Translations under genes and position numbers: made by a program
DNA from: Woeseiaceae bacterium
GTDB lineage: Bacteria > Pseudomonadota > Gammaproteobacteria > Steroidobacterales > Woeseiaceae
Assembly: GCA_021773055.1 (NCBI GenBank)
Contig: JAJFKV010000028.1
Coordinates: 103,925 to 167,924, forward strand
Direction of reading: 5' to 3'
Length of the DNA: 64,000 nucleotides
The notes under the pieces: generated by a model
The model's input: the letters and a program-made list of their open reading frames with translations, nothing else
The model's database searches: none
What the model was told of the DNA's origin: nothing
In this document: in pieces, positions 16,928-25,819 of the stretch
Position numbering within the stretch: the stretch's first letter is position 1
Layout: each line of letters opens with the position of its first letter

Positions 16928-19900
16928 TGCGTCGTCTAATCGAAATCGCTACCGAACGCCGCGTTACTGTCATTATGATGATGACGGCCATCGTTTTGTT
17001 CGGCATGGTGTCGCTGTCCAGATTGAACCTGAATTTATTACCCGATATCTCTTACCCTACCCTCACCGTTCGCGCTGAGTTGACAGGCGCTGCGCCGGTC
17101 GAAATCGAAAACCTGCTGACCAAACCAATCGAAGAAGCTGTAGGCGTTGTTCGCAATGTCCGTTTGGTGCGTTCAGTTTCCCGCTCTGGTCAGGCTGATG
17201 TCACCATTGAGTTCCTCTGGGGCACCGACATGGATTTGGCCGGGGTTGATGTCAGAGAGAAGCTCGACATCCTGTTTCTACCCCTGGAAGCCAGTCGCCC
17301 GCTGTTACTCCGCTTTGACCCGTCCTCTGAGCCTATCGTCAGGTTGGGTCTCTTGTACAAAGATGGCGCGACTAAAGGCTCATCGGAGACTCAACTAAAG
17401 GCACTACGCCGCCTCGCGGAAGACCGCATAAAAGCGGAACTTGAAGCCGAGGAAGGCACCGCCGCCGTGAAGGTGAGCGGTGGGCTTGAAGATGAAATTC
17501 AAATTCGGGTCGATCAACAGAAACTCTCCCAACTCGGTATCAGCATTGGTCAGATCGCAGAACGAATTCGAGCTGAAAACGTCAACCTATCCGGCGGCCG
17601 CCTTGAAGAAGGAAACCAACGATTCCTGGTTCGCACACTGAATGAATTCCAGGATATCGACGAATTTCGTGATGCGATCGTCGCTTATGTGGCTGAGCGC
17701 CCAATTTACCTTCGTGATGTCGCAACGGTTGAACAGGGTTACAAAGACCGTGAAGCGATTACCCGGGTCAAAGGGCAGGAGTCGGTGGAGCTCGCAATTT
17801 ACAAAGAAGGCGACGCAAATACCGTACAGGTTGCCGAACGCATCCAGCGCCGCCTGCAGGCACTGCAAGATTCGATGCCCAGCGACATCGAGATCATCAC
17901 GATTTACGACCAATCCACATTCATATCTGCGGCCGTGTCTGATGTCCGGCTGGCGGCTATTCTGGGTGGGCTAATCGCCATATTCGTGCTCTATGGTTTC
18001 CTGCGCGACGCGCGTGCAACAATGATCGTCGGAATCGCAATACCCGTTTCCGTCATCGGCACATTCCTGCTGATGTACACCAACAAGATTTCACTGAACA
18101 TCATGTCCATGGGAGGCATCGCCCTGGCTGTCGGCATGCTGGTCGATAACTCGATCGTTGTACTCGAGAATATTGTTCGCAAGAAAGAACAGGGCGAGGG
18201 TATTGTCGAGGCCGCTCAGAATGGCACGACCGAAGTCGGCGGAGCAGTCGTCGCCGCAACACTGACTACAATAGCGGTGTTCTTCCCGATGGTCTTTATC
18301 AGCGGTATCGCCGGCCAATTGTTCAAGGACCAGGCGCTGACAGTTACTTTCGCATTGATGTTCTCACTGGTCGTTGCACTCACCTTGATTCCCATGCTGG
18401 CGTCTCTCGGGGCGCAAAGCCGTTATGACGATGGTGGCGATTCACAGCCTGCTAACTGGTTTACGAGATCTGTTGCATTCGTCGTGAAACTTTTCGGCTA
18501 CGTCTTTTTCGCGATTAGCAAGGTATTTTGGGTATTGCTGTGGGTACCGTCCTGGATGCTGCAGGGATTTTATAAATCGATTGCCGCCATTTACCCCGCT
18601 ATCTTGGGTTGGTCGTTGCAACATCGTGCCACCGTCATTTTGATTTCAGCATTGTTGTTCGTATCAACGATGGCGTTGGTGCCACGGCTCGGCTCTGAAT
18701 TAATTCCACAGTTTTCCCAGGGAGAGTTCACGGCCAATCTAAGATTGCCGCCGGGAATGCCGCTGTCTGAAACAGACGATGCTATTCAGGTTGCGCAACG
18801 TGTCGCTGCGGACATCGAGGCAGTTGCACTCAACTACTCAGTTGCGGGTACGGGTAACAGGCTCGATGCCAACCCTGTCGATGCCGGCGACAACACCGGT
18901 ACGCTTAGCATCACCCTCAAAGTAGGCTCGGGCCGCGCAGCCGAAAACCAAACCATGGCAGCAATGCGTGCCGAGCTGGCGACACTGCCCGGTGTCCAGT
19001 ACGAATTCACGCGACCATCATTGTTGTCATTTGCCAGCCCGTTACAGATTGAGGTTTCAGGGTACGATCTGGCCAGCCTGGCCAAAGTCAGTCAGGCGGT
19101 CGTAGAAGGTATGTCCGCCTCCGACAGGTATACGGATATCAAGACAACCGTCGAAAGTGGCAACCCCGAAATTCAGATCGTTTTCGATCAGGAACGCGCC
19201 GCGAAACTTGGCCTCACAGTGCGGGATATCGCGAACAGTGTGGTCGCCAACGTTCGTGGTGAATTGGCAACGCGTTATACCTGGCGTGACAAGAAAATCG
19301 ATGTGCTCGTACGCAGCGTCGATACGCGTCAATCAAGTATCGAAGAAATTAAGCACCTGATCGTTAATCCGGCCTCCGATCGCCCTGTGACGCTCGATGC
19401 AGTCGCGGACGTGACTGTCTCCCAGGGACCCGCGGAGATTCGCAGAATCGCCCGGGACAGGGTCGCTATAATTTCGGCTAATCTCGCTTACGGGGACCTC
19501 GGAGCGGCCGCTGCAGAAGCTGGCGAAATTGTCAGCAAGATACCGATGCCATCCGGCATAAACGCTATCGTTTCCGGACAGAGCGAAGAAATGCAGGCGT
19601 CATTCAAGTCTATGCAATTTGCATTACTGCTCGCTGTATTCCTTGTTTATCTTGTGATGGCATCGCAGTTCGAGTCACTGATCCATCCTTTGGTTATTCT
19701 CTTTACGATCCCGCTTGCTCTGGTTGGCGCGGTGCTCGCCCTGTTCGTCACCGGAACCACGGTGAATATCGTGGCATTCATCGGCGTCATCATGCTCGCC
19801 GGAATTGTCGTGAATAACGCTATCGTGCTGGTCGATCTGATTAATCAACTTCGTATCCAGGGCAAGCAGCGCCTCGAAGCCATTCTCGAGGCCGGCACAG

Positions 19901-20091
19901 CCCGACTAAGACCCATCCTGATGACGTCTCTGACGACAACGCTGGGCTTACTGCCAATGGCGATGGGATTCGGCGAAGGTTCTGAGGTCCGCACACCAAT
20001 GGCTATCACGGTGATCGGTGGACTCACTGTCTCGACCCTGCTGACACTGGTAGTCATTCCGGTCGTCTACTCAATAATGGACCGAAAATGA
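16927..20091 (+). CDS. RND efflux pump, inner-membrane permease (first of two)
   Basis: A 1054-residue proton-driven transporter of the AcrB/MdtB-like HAE family. Two internally homologous halves each have one helix, a large periplasmic loop and a cluster of helices. The TM4 proton-relay region reads GIALAVGMLVDNSIVVLEN: the LVDN form has one acidic residue where AcrB has two adjacent aspartates. Substrate cannot be predicted. A long inserted hydrophobic stretch around residues 510-550 precedes the second half. Translationally coupled to the adaptor upstream and to the second pump downstream (ATGA overlap). Confidence 0.95.
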   Translation: MRRLIEIATERRVTVIMMMTAIVLFGMVSLSRLNLNLLPDISYPTLTVRAELTGAAPVEIENLLTKPIEEAVGVVRNVRLVRSVSRSGQADVTIEFLWGTDMDLAGVDVREKLDILFLPLEASRPLLLRFDPSSEPIVRLGLLYKDGATKGSSETQLKALRRLAEDRIKAELEAEEGTAAVKVSGGLEDEIQIRVDQQKLSQLGISIGQIAERIRAENVNLSGGRLEEGNQRFLVRTLNEFQDIDEFRDAIVAYVAERPIYLRDVATVEQGYKDREAITRVKGQESVELAIYKEGDANTVQVAERIQRRLQALQDSMPSDIEIITIYDQSTFISAAVSDVRLAAILGGLIAIFVLYGFLRDARATMIVGIAIPVSVIGTFLLMYTNKISLNIMSMGGIALAVGMLVDNSIVVLENIVRKKEQGEGIVEAAQNGTTEVGGAVVAATLTTIAVFFPMVFISGIAGQLFKDQALTVTFALMFSLVVALTLIPMLASLGAQSRYDDGGDSQPANWFTRSVAFVVKLFGYVFFAISKVFWVLLWVPSWMLQGFYKSIAAIYPAILGWSLQHRATVILISALLFVSTMALVPRLGSELIPQFSQGEFTANLRLPPGMPLSETDDAIQVAQRVAADIEAVALNYSVAGTGNRLDANPVDAGDNTGTLSITLKVGSGRAAENQTMAAMRAELATLPGVQYEFTRPSLLSFASPLQIEVSGYDLASLAKVSQAVVEGMSASDRYTDIKTTVESGNPEIQIVFDQERAAKLGLTVRDIANSVVANVRGELATRYTWRDKKIDVLVRSVDTRQSSIEEIKHLIVNPASDRPVTLDAVADVTVSQGPAEIRRIARDRVAIISANLAYGDLGAAAAEAGEIVSKIPMPSGINAIVSGQSEEMQASFKSMQFALLLAVFLVYLVMASQFESLIHPLVILFTIPLALVGAVLALFVTGTTVNIVAFIGVIMLAGIVVNNAIVLVDLINQLRIQGKQRLEAILEAGTARLRPILMTSLTTTLGLLPMAMGFGEGSEVRTPMAITVIGGLTVSTLLTLVVIPVVYSIMDRK

Positions 20092-23000
20092 AACATACCG
20101 AAGTTGCGTTACGCCGCCCGGTTACGACCGTCGTCGTATTCGTAGCTTTGTCACTAGTTGGTCTTCTCGCATCGAGATTATTGCCGCTTGAAAAATTTCC
20201 GGACATCGAGTTCCCGGGAATATTCGTACAAATTCCATATGACGGCTCCACGCCTGAAGAAGTTGAAAGACTGATAACCCGGCCAGTAGAAGAAGCGCTC
20301 GCAACCCTGTCCGGTGTTGAACAGATGTTCTCGAGCTCGAACGAAAACCAGGCGCAGGTCTTTCTGCAGTTTGGCTGGGACCAGAGTATGGGTGCCAAAG
20401 GCATCGAAGCACGGGCGAAAGTCGATAGTATTCGTCACTTGTTGCCAAATGACGTTCGGCGAGTACTCGTCTTTACCGGGTCGCTCGGCGATCAGCCGGT
20501 TCTGCAGCTCAGAATTTCCTCCGAACGAGACCTGTCGGACAGCTACGAAATGCTGGACCGTCTGATGACACGACGACTTGAGCGCATTGAGGGCGTTTCG
20601 CGTGTTGACCTGCAGGGAGTCGACCCGCGTGAAATTCGAATTCTATTAAAGCCGGACCAGCTGGCTGCCCACGGGGTAGATATAGCCACCGTTCGCGACT
20701 TGTTAATGAGTAGTAATTTCTCGGTGAGCGCGGGCAAAATCACTGCAGGTGGCCAACGTTTCAGCGTGCGCCCAAGCGGCGAGTTCGATTCGGTTGACGA
20801 AATTCGCCAACTCACTCTCAACGACCGCGGTTTGCGTCTGCTGGATATCGCCGATATTGAGATGCGCACCCCGGACCGCAACTATGGCAGACATCTGGAT
20901 AAGCAGTACGCGATTGGTGTAGCCATCAGCAGAGCGACTGGCGCGAACATGGTCGATGTGACCGATCGGGTAATTGCTGAAGTCGAAAAAATTGGTAAGT
21001 TGCCGGAGATGAACGGCATCAACATCTTTTCGCTGGACAATCAAGGCGCGGCAGTCAAGGAATCATTGGGAGACCTGCTAGGTGCAGGTGCCCTGGGCGG
21101 CCTGCTTGCGATCTTCGTGCTGTATCTGTTCCTGCGGCAGGTGACGACCACACTTATCGTCACTGCGTCTGTACCATTCTCTCTGATGATTACGCTGGGT
21201 GCGATGTACTTCGCGGGCCTGACTCTGAATATTCTCTCGATGATGGGCCTGATGCTGGCGGTCGGTATGCTGGTCGACAATGCCGTAGTGGTCACCGAGA
21301 GTATTTTTCGCCATAGAACCGATAATCCCGACAATCCAACTGAGGCGACCATTAGCGGCGTGAAAGAGGTCGGACTTGCAGTTATCGCTGGTACGGCAAC
21401 AACCATAATTGTTTTTGCGCCTATGATCGTCGGCGCAAAGACTGACATGTCGATATTTTTGTCGCATGTTGCCATTACGATTATCGTCGCGCTGATCGCA
21501 TCTCTGTTTATAGCGCAGACATTAGTGCCAATGCTGGCCGCGAGAATTGCAGTTCCACCAGAGCCTGAATCGGGCGCATGGATGTCACGCCTCACCAAGC
21601 GCTATGCCGCCAGTCTCGAGTGGATACTCGGGCACCGCTGGTGGACGGCGCTGGGCATCGGTCTGGTCTGTGTAATTGGCATTATGCCAATGGCGCTCGA
21701 TCTCGTTAAGTTCGACATGTTTCCACAGGATGTTGGCCGGCGCTTATTCATGCCCTATTACGTCGAAGGACAACATTCACTGGAGCGGATTGAAGAGACT
21801 GTCGACAAAATCGAAGACTATCTGTATTCCCGCCAGGAAGAATTCAACATCCGTTCGATTTACAGTTACTTCGACCAGGGGCGCGCTGAATCTACAATTT
21901 TGCTGACCGACAAGAATGACGCAACACTCTCAACGAAGGAGGTTATCGCGCTCATCGAAGCAGACCTGCCGCAGATCGCGATCGGCAAGCCAAGCTTTTC
22001 GTTTGACCAACAGGGTGGCGGAGACGGCTTCACCATTCAAATCAGCGGCGACTCAACCGAGGTACTAAATAATCTGGCGATTGAAATTGGCCGTTCCCTC
22101 GCGACCGTAGAAGGTCTCAAAGATGTCATCAGTGACGGTGAGTCGGGTAACAAGGAAGTTCGGGTCAACATCGACCGTACTCGAGCAGCAAACGTTGGCC
22201 TGTCGACGCAGTCGATCGCACAGTCCGTCAGTATCGCCATGCGTGGCGAGAATCTTCGTGAGTTTCGCGACCAAAACGGTGAAATCGCGGTCCGCTTGGC
22301 GTTCCGTGACAACGACAAGCAAAGTATCGAACAACTTGCCAACTTGCCGCTGTACACACCCGACGGGCGGCGTATTACCTTAGGGACGGTTGCATCACTG
22401 CAAGTAGCTCGTTCACCGGATAGCATTCGGCGTACCGACCGTCAAACAGCCGTCATCATTTCAGCGAATCTGGAAGAAGACGTTGGCGCGGATGAAGTGC
22501 GTCCTCGGGTAAACAGCTTGATGGAACAAATAGAGTTGCCTCCCGGATACAGTTGGAAAGAAGGACGCGGCTTCGAGCGACAAGACGAGACGGCGGACAT
22601 GATGGCAACCAATATACTGTTGGGTATTGCCTGCATTTTTCTTGTTATGGCCGCGCTATTCGAGTCGTTGATACTGCCGTTCTCCATTATCCTCGGCTCG
22701 ATCGTCTTTTCGATTTTCGGCGTATTTCTTTTCTTCGCGGTGACAGGGACGACGTTCTCATTCATGGCGATGATTGGCATCATGATTCTGATCGGCGTTG
22801 TCGTGAATAACGGCATTGTACTAGTTGATCACATCAACAACCTGCGCCAGGAAGGGGTTGCCAGGGAAAAGGCTATTGTAATCGCCGGGCGTGACCGGCT
22901 TCGGCCCATTCTGATGACTGTCGCTACAACGATTGTCGGCCTGGCTCCCCTCGCCATGGGCACTACTCAAGTGGGTGGCGATGGGCCGCCATATTATCCT

Positions 23001-23156
23001 ATGGCTCGTGCAATCATTGGTGGGCTGGCCTTTTCGACAGTCGTGTCTTTGCTGGTAGTTCCGGCGCTGTACATCTACTTCGACAGTCTTGCCGCATGGG
23101 GAAGAAAAGTAATGCGCACAGCCCGCCAGGGCCATGCGCAAACAGTAAAGGCTTAA
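20088..23156 (+). CDS. RND efflux pump, inner-membrane permease (second of two)
   Basis: A 1022-residue RND permease paralogous to the preceding one. It starts with VALRRPVTTVVVFVALSLVG, has TM4 motif LMLAVGMLVDNAVVVTES and ends with helices MIGIMILIGVVVNNGIVLVDH and GLAFSTVVSLLVVPALYIYF. Two different pumps in tandem recall MdtB/MdtC, which form a mixed trimer; that is inference. No outer-membrane factor gene follows, so a TolC encoded elsewhere would be needed. Its stop overlaps the convergent GlyGly-CTERM gene by 4 bp. Confidence 0.95.
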   Translation: MKHTEVALRRPVTTVVVFVALSLVGLLASRLLPLEKFPDIEFPGIFVQIPYDGSTPEEVERLITRPVEEALATLSGVEQMFSSSNENQAQVFLQFGWDQSMGAKGIEARAKVDSIRHLLPNDVRRVLVFTGSLGDQPVLQLRISSERDLSDSYEMLDRLMTRRLERIEGVSRVDLQGVDPREIRILLKPDQLAAHGVDIATVRDLLMSSNFSVSAGKITAGGQRFSVRPSGEFDSVDEIRQLTLNDRGLRLLDIADIEMRTPDRNYGRHLDKQYAIGVAISRATGANMVDVTDRVIAEVEKIGKLPEMNGINIFSLDNQGAAVKESLGDLLGAGALGGLLAIFVLYLFLRQVTTTLIVTASVPFSLMITLGAMYFAGLTLNILSMMGLMLAVGMLVDNAVVVTESIFRHRTDNPDNPTEATISGVKEVGLAVIAGTATTIIVFAPMIVGAKTDMSIFLSHVAITIIVALIASLFIAQTLVPMLAARIAVPPEPESGAWMSRLTKRYAASLEWILGHRWWTALGIGLVCVIGIMPMALDLVKFDMFPQDVGRRLFMPYYVEGQHSLERIEETVDKIEDYLYSRQEEFNIRSIYSYFDQGRAESTILLTDKNDATLSTKEVIALIEADLPQIAIGKPSFSFDQQGGGDGFTIQISGDSTEVLNNLAIEIGRSLATVEGLKDVISDGESGNKEVRVNIDRTRAANVGLSTQSIAQSVSIAMRGENLREFRDQNGEIAVRLAFRDNDKQSIEQLANLPLYTPDGRRITLGTVASLQVARSPDSIRRTDRQTAVIISANLEEDVGADEVRPRVNSLMEQIELPPGYSWKEGRGFERQDETADMMATNILLGIACIFLVMAALFESLILPFSIILGSIVFSIFGVFLFFAVTGTTFSFMAMIGIMILIGVVVNNGIVLVDHINNLRQEGVAREKAIVIAGRDRLRPILMTVATTIVGLAPLAMGTTQVGGDGPPYYPMARAIIGGLAFSTVVSLLVVPALYIYFDSLAAWGRKVMRTARQGHAQTVKA

Positions 23157-23932
23157 GCGCCAACTGCTCGTGTTCGCGTGAGTCCCGCAACGCCGAGCAG
23201 TGCCAACAACCCAAGCAGGCCCAGCGATCCACCACCACCTTCATGAACGATGACTGTGGTCGTTTGTGGTGTATCCCTGCCCGCATCTTCAATCGGCAAC
23301 AAGGCCAGGCTGGAAGACTCGTCTGGGCCAAAGCTGGCTACGAAGGTGCCGTCGAAGGCGTCGTACAATTCAATCAGAATATCGTACTCGCCGGTCGGGT
23401 AGCCAGATACGAGTTCAGTATCTACGACGTATTCGTCGCTGCCGGATGCGCCGAAGATCGTGAAGTCTGCTGTTGATGCATACTCATTCCAGGGACCCAG
23501 TTCGTAACTTAAGTAGAGGACAGCGTAGACATCCGCCGCGTTGTATATCGTGTCAGCGTCGAAACTCAGGTCGACGCCATAGAAAAAGCCGTCGTGATCC
23601 AGATCGGCATAGAGTTCGACGCTGGCACCGTAAATCCAGAATTCTACATTCGGGCCGCTCACCGGCTGCAGACCCGACTGTGGCTTACTGTTTGACGATG
23701 TCTGCTGCCCACTCGCGCGCGTTGACTTGCTACGAGGCCCAGTGATGACTAATGGGTCGAACTCATCATATGAGACCTTGCCATCGCGGATACCAGCGCG
23801 TTGTATTCCCTGTCCTTCTGAGCTGGTGCTAACCCGGGTTTCCGGGACTTCTTCTGACCACACGGTCGCGGCAGCTAACAACAAAACCGCCGTCGACAGA
23901 TACCAGAATATACTAAATGTTTGTGTCTTCAT
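23153..23932 (-). CDS. choice-of-anchor H-like exported protein with GlyGly-CTERM sorting signal
   Basis: A 259-residue surface protein. It has an N-terminal signal peptide (IFWYLSTAVLLLAAATVWS), a low-complexity Ser/Gln-rich linker (residues 60-80) and a beta-rich domain with ASVELYADLDHDGFFYGVDL, FDADTIYNAADVYAVLYLS and SGYPTGEYDILIELYDAFDG. The C-terminus has glycines, a hydrophobic helix (SLGLLGLLALLGVAGL) and basic TRTRA, the GlyGly-CTERM pattern processed by rhombosortase. I recognise the middle as the choice-of-anchor H family. ATG 23932 has GGAGGG upstream. Function unknown. Confidence 0.82.
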   Translation of the reverse strand: MKTQTFSIFWYLSTAVLLLAAATVWSEEVPETRVSTSSEGQGIQRAGIRDGKVSYDEFDPLVITGPRSKSTRASGQQTSSNSKPQSGLQPVSGPNVEFWIYGASVELYADLDHDGFFYGVDLSFDADTIYNAADVYAVLYLSYELGPWNEYASTADFTIFGASGSDEYVVDTELVSGYPTGEYDILIELYDAFDGTFVASFGPDESSSLALLPIEDAGRDTPQTTTVIVHEGGGGSLGLLGLLALLGVAGLTRTRAVGA

Positions 23933-24050
23933 TTCCGTGCCCTCCTGCACATTACGACCCCATTAGATGCTCTTGTCGATGAATGCTTGCTGAACATATA
24001 GGCTTCCCCGAAAAGTCGTGAGATCATGTTCAGCTCGCATTCACAAAACG

Positions 24051-24956
24051 ATGACATTTAACGCTGTGACCGATCACACTCAACATGATCATGTCGGCCG
24101 CGCGATCGCCTGGCTATTGCTAGGCGTGTTCGGTGGCCTTGGCCTGGACTTGTGCGCCAAGGAAATTTTGCGGACTTACTCGCTGCATGAATTCGTACTA
24201 ATACGCAGCATCCTTGGACTCTTGATTTTCTTAGCGCTCGCCCCGCGCTTGTTTGGTGGCATGAAGATGCTGCACACCAGTCGCTGGATGTGGCACTTGC
24301 TACGGACCTTGCTTGCATCAGGTGCGATGTTCGGTTTTTTTTACGGGCTGTCGCAGATGCCACTTGTTAATGCATTGGCGCTCGGATTCACTGCACCACT
24401 AATGATGACCGCGCTGTCGGTTCCGTTTCTCGGCGAGCAGGTCGGTTGGCGCCGCTGGGCAGCGGTGGTCATCGGATTTATTGGCACCCTGATCATACTG
24501 CGTCCCGGTGGTGGCGAGTTCTCGTTCGCATCCTTTGCAATTCTGGTTGCCGCATTTTGTTACGCCTGTCAGGCCATTACAGCGCGGTATCTGGCCACCG
24601 AATCGATGTTGTCACTTTCCGTGTATGTCGTAGCGGGACCACTGCTAATTGCCGGCGTACTAATTGATGGCGGTAACTGGTTGCTGCCAGACGTGAAAGG
24701 CTGGGCTCTACTCATTTGCGCGGGCGCCTGCTCCGTCATCGCCTGGGTGGGTTTCATCAATGGCTACCGCGGTACCTCTCCCGCGATACTCGCTCCGTTT
24801 GAATATTCCGCGCTTATTGGTGGGGCGATCGCAGGCTATTTGATATGGGGTGAAGTTCCTGATCGCTGGGTTCTTGTGGGAGCGTCAGTAATAATTACAT
24901 CGGGGCTGTACGTTGTATACAGAGAAGTTGGCTCGAAGGGCGTGCCGGCCGACTAA
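24051..24956 (+). CDS. DMT-superfamily transporter (EamA domains)
   Basis: About 301 residues with ten predicted helices as two EamA repeats. Typical features are ALGFTAPLMMTALSVPFLGEQVGWRRWAAVVIGFIGTLIILRPG closing the first repeat, and APFEYSALIGGAIAGYLIWGEVPDRW in the second. Such proteins export metabolites or amino acids; substrate unknown. ATG 24051 is used; an in-frame GTG at 24018 would add 11 residues. Neither has a clear Shine-Dalgarno. It ends just before a strong hairpin terminator. Confidence 0.85.
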   Translation: MTFNAVTDHTQHDHVGRAIAWLLLGVFGGLGLDLCAKEILRTYSLHEFVLIRSILGLLIFLALAPRLFGGMKMLHTSRWMWHLLRTLLASGAMFGFFYGLSQMPLVNALALGFTAPLMMTALSVPFLGEQVGWRRWAAVVIGFIGTLIILRPGGGEFSFASFAILVAAFCYACQAITARYLATESMLSLSVYVVAGPLLIAGVLIDGGNWLLPDVKGWALLICAGACSVIAWVGFINGYRGTSPAILAPFEYSALIGGAIAGYLIWGEVPDRWVLVGASVIITSGLYVVYREVGSKGVPAD

Positions 24957-24981
24957 AGACGAGCACGAAATCGCACGCAAA

Positions 24982-25006
24982 AAAAACGGGCCAGCGGCCC
25001 GTTTTT
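24982..25006. terminator. bidirectional rho-independent terminator
   Basis: AAAAACGGGCC, loop AGC, GGCCCGTTTTT: an 11-bp perfect stem with A and T tracts on both sides. It serves the DMT transporter gene on the plus strand and the TerB-like gene on the minus strand. Confidence 0.92.
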
Positions 25007-25028
25007 CTCATGATCGAACTTAAGGCTG

Positions 25029-25472
25029 TCAAACGTCTCCTGCCACGAGTCCTGCGATCTGCGAAGGAGAAACCTGCAAGGCCGTCGCAACTCGGTCAAA
25101 GAAATCCACCTCAAGAACGCTAACTGAACTGTCGCTGCGAAACACATCCGCGAGGGCCTGAATCGTTGCCGACCGGTTCGTATCGGTCAATTTCGTGCGC
25201 ACGCTACCGAGATACTTGCGTAATGTTGATTCTGCATACAGTTCCGCACGCGCCGCCACACGAATGTCCGCTGAACTAAAGTCTTCACCAGTGTGAGACT
25301 TGAGGATCTGCTGGATTCGCTCAATCTCAACCGACTGAATACTGGTATCCGCGTCAGCGGCTCTGGCCAAAGTCATCAGCAAGACTTCTTTGAACAGCTC
25401 GTTCTGTTGATCCTCGGTGACATCGGCCCCGCCGAAGATGTTCAGCACATTCTTGAGGTCTGCAATTGCCAT
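25029..25472 (-). CDS. TerB-like (tellurite-resistance fold) protein
   Basis: A 147-residue all-helical cytosolic protein. The central helices FKEVLLMTLARAADADTSIQSVEIERIQQILK match the TerB/DjlA-like fold, in which acidic residues may bind metal. The C-terminal half (TLRKYLGSVRTKLTDTNRSATIQALADVFRSD and ISVLEVDFFDRVAT-like helices) fits the same fold. ATG 25472 is chosen because AAAGAGAA lies six to seven bases upstream and MAIADLKNVLNIFGG begins the fold. A longer open frame to 25694 overlaps a separate plus-strand locus and is rejected. Function unknown. Confidence 0.8.
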   Translation of the reverse strand: MAIADLKNVLNIFGGADVTEDQQNELFKEVLLMTLARAADADTSIQSVEIERIQQILKSHTGEDFSSADIRVAARAELYAESTLRKYLGSVRTKLTDTNRSATIQALADVFRSDSSVSVLEVDFFDRVATALQVSPSQIAGLVAGDV

Positions 25473-25581
25473 GTGTGTTCTCTTTATTGGATGGTTAGCT
25501 GAGCTGGTAATGATAACCCGAAAAATACGATCTGTTGAAGTGCTTTTTGAATCTAATTTTTTCCTTGGAATTTCGGGGGTT

Positions 25582-25717
25582 ACGAGACATACTGGCGTCG
25601 GGCAAGCAAATAAAAGGAGGTGATCCATGTCTCGTGGGATAACAGAGGTATCTAGAAAACCGATGGGTCTGACGCGAAAGATGGAGCACCGCACAGCACT
25701 TCGCTGACCCTCCTTTT
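25582..25717 (+). ncRNA. structured mRNA with Shine-Dalgarno and start codon in long-range complementary segments
   Basis: Two perfect 9-bp complementarities flank a 26-codon ORF. ACGAGACAT (25582-25590) complements ATGTCTCGT (25627-25635), which contains the start codon. AAAAGGAGG (25612-25620), the Shine-Dalgarno, complements CCTCCTTTT (25709-25717), which begins one base after the stop codon. A transcript could therefore fold so that translation is blocked, or be remodelled. Two terminator-like repeats follow at 25740. I cannot assign a clear promoter. It could also be a regulatory RNA rather than an mRNA. Confidence 0.45.
25627..25707 (+). CDS. possible 26-residue basic small protein
   Basis: The ATG is preceded at six bases by AAAAGGAGGTGATCC, a match to nearly the whole anti-Shine-Dalgarno complement, stronger than any other ribosome site in this window. 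The product starts MSRGITEVSRKP, continues MGLTRKMEHRTALR and is hydrophilic and basic, with no signal or membrane helix. No family recognised. The reading frame is short enough to arise by chance, so the case rests on the ribosome site, the flanking complementary segments and the terminators downstream. Confidence 0.45.
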   Translation: MSRGITEVSRKPMGLTRKMEHRTALR

Positions 25718-25739
25718 CAGATACGCAATCTCACGGAAA

Positions 25740-25805
25740 GCCGCAGAAATGCGGCTTTCTTTGTATACGAGGGCCGCAGAAATGCGGCTTTCTTTGCATA
25801 TGACG
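25740..25805 (+). repeat. two tandem 33-bp repeats, each a terminator-like hairpin
   Basis: Two adjacent 33-bp copies (25740-25772 and 25773-25805) differ at only three positions. Each has stem GCCGCA, loop GAAA, stem TGCGGC and then TTTCTTTG, so each is a small intrinsic terminator on the plus strand. A third truncated copy (GCCGC) starts at 25806, next to the stop codon of the convergent desulfurase-like gene. Confidence 0.75.
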
Positions 25806-25819
25806 GCCGCCGCCGTGAA

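Noticed and set aside
25612..25626. Minus strand reads GGATCACCTCCTTTT, like the 3' end of 16S rRNA
   Set aside because: The flanking sequence has no other 16S similarity; it is simply the complement of a very strong Shine-Dalgarno in front of an ATG.
25473..25694. N-terminal extension of the TerB-like gene on the minus strand
   Set aside because: It lacks a ribosome site, reads through the structured plus-strand locus, and the TerB fold starts at 25472 with a proper Shine-Dalgarno.
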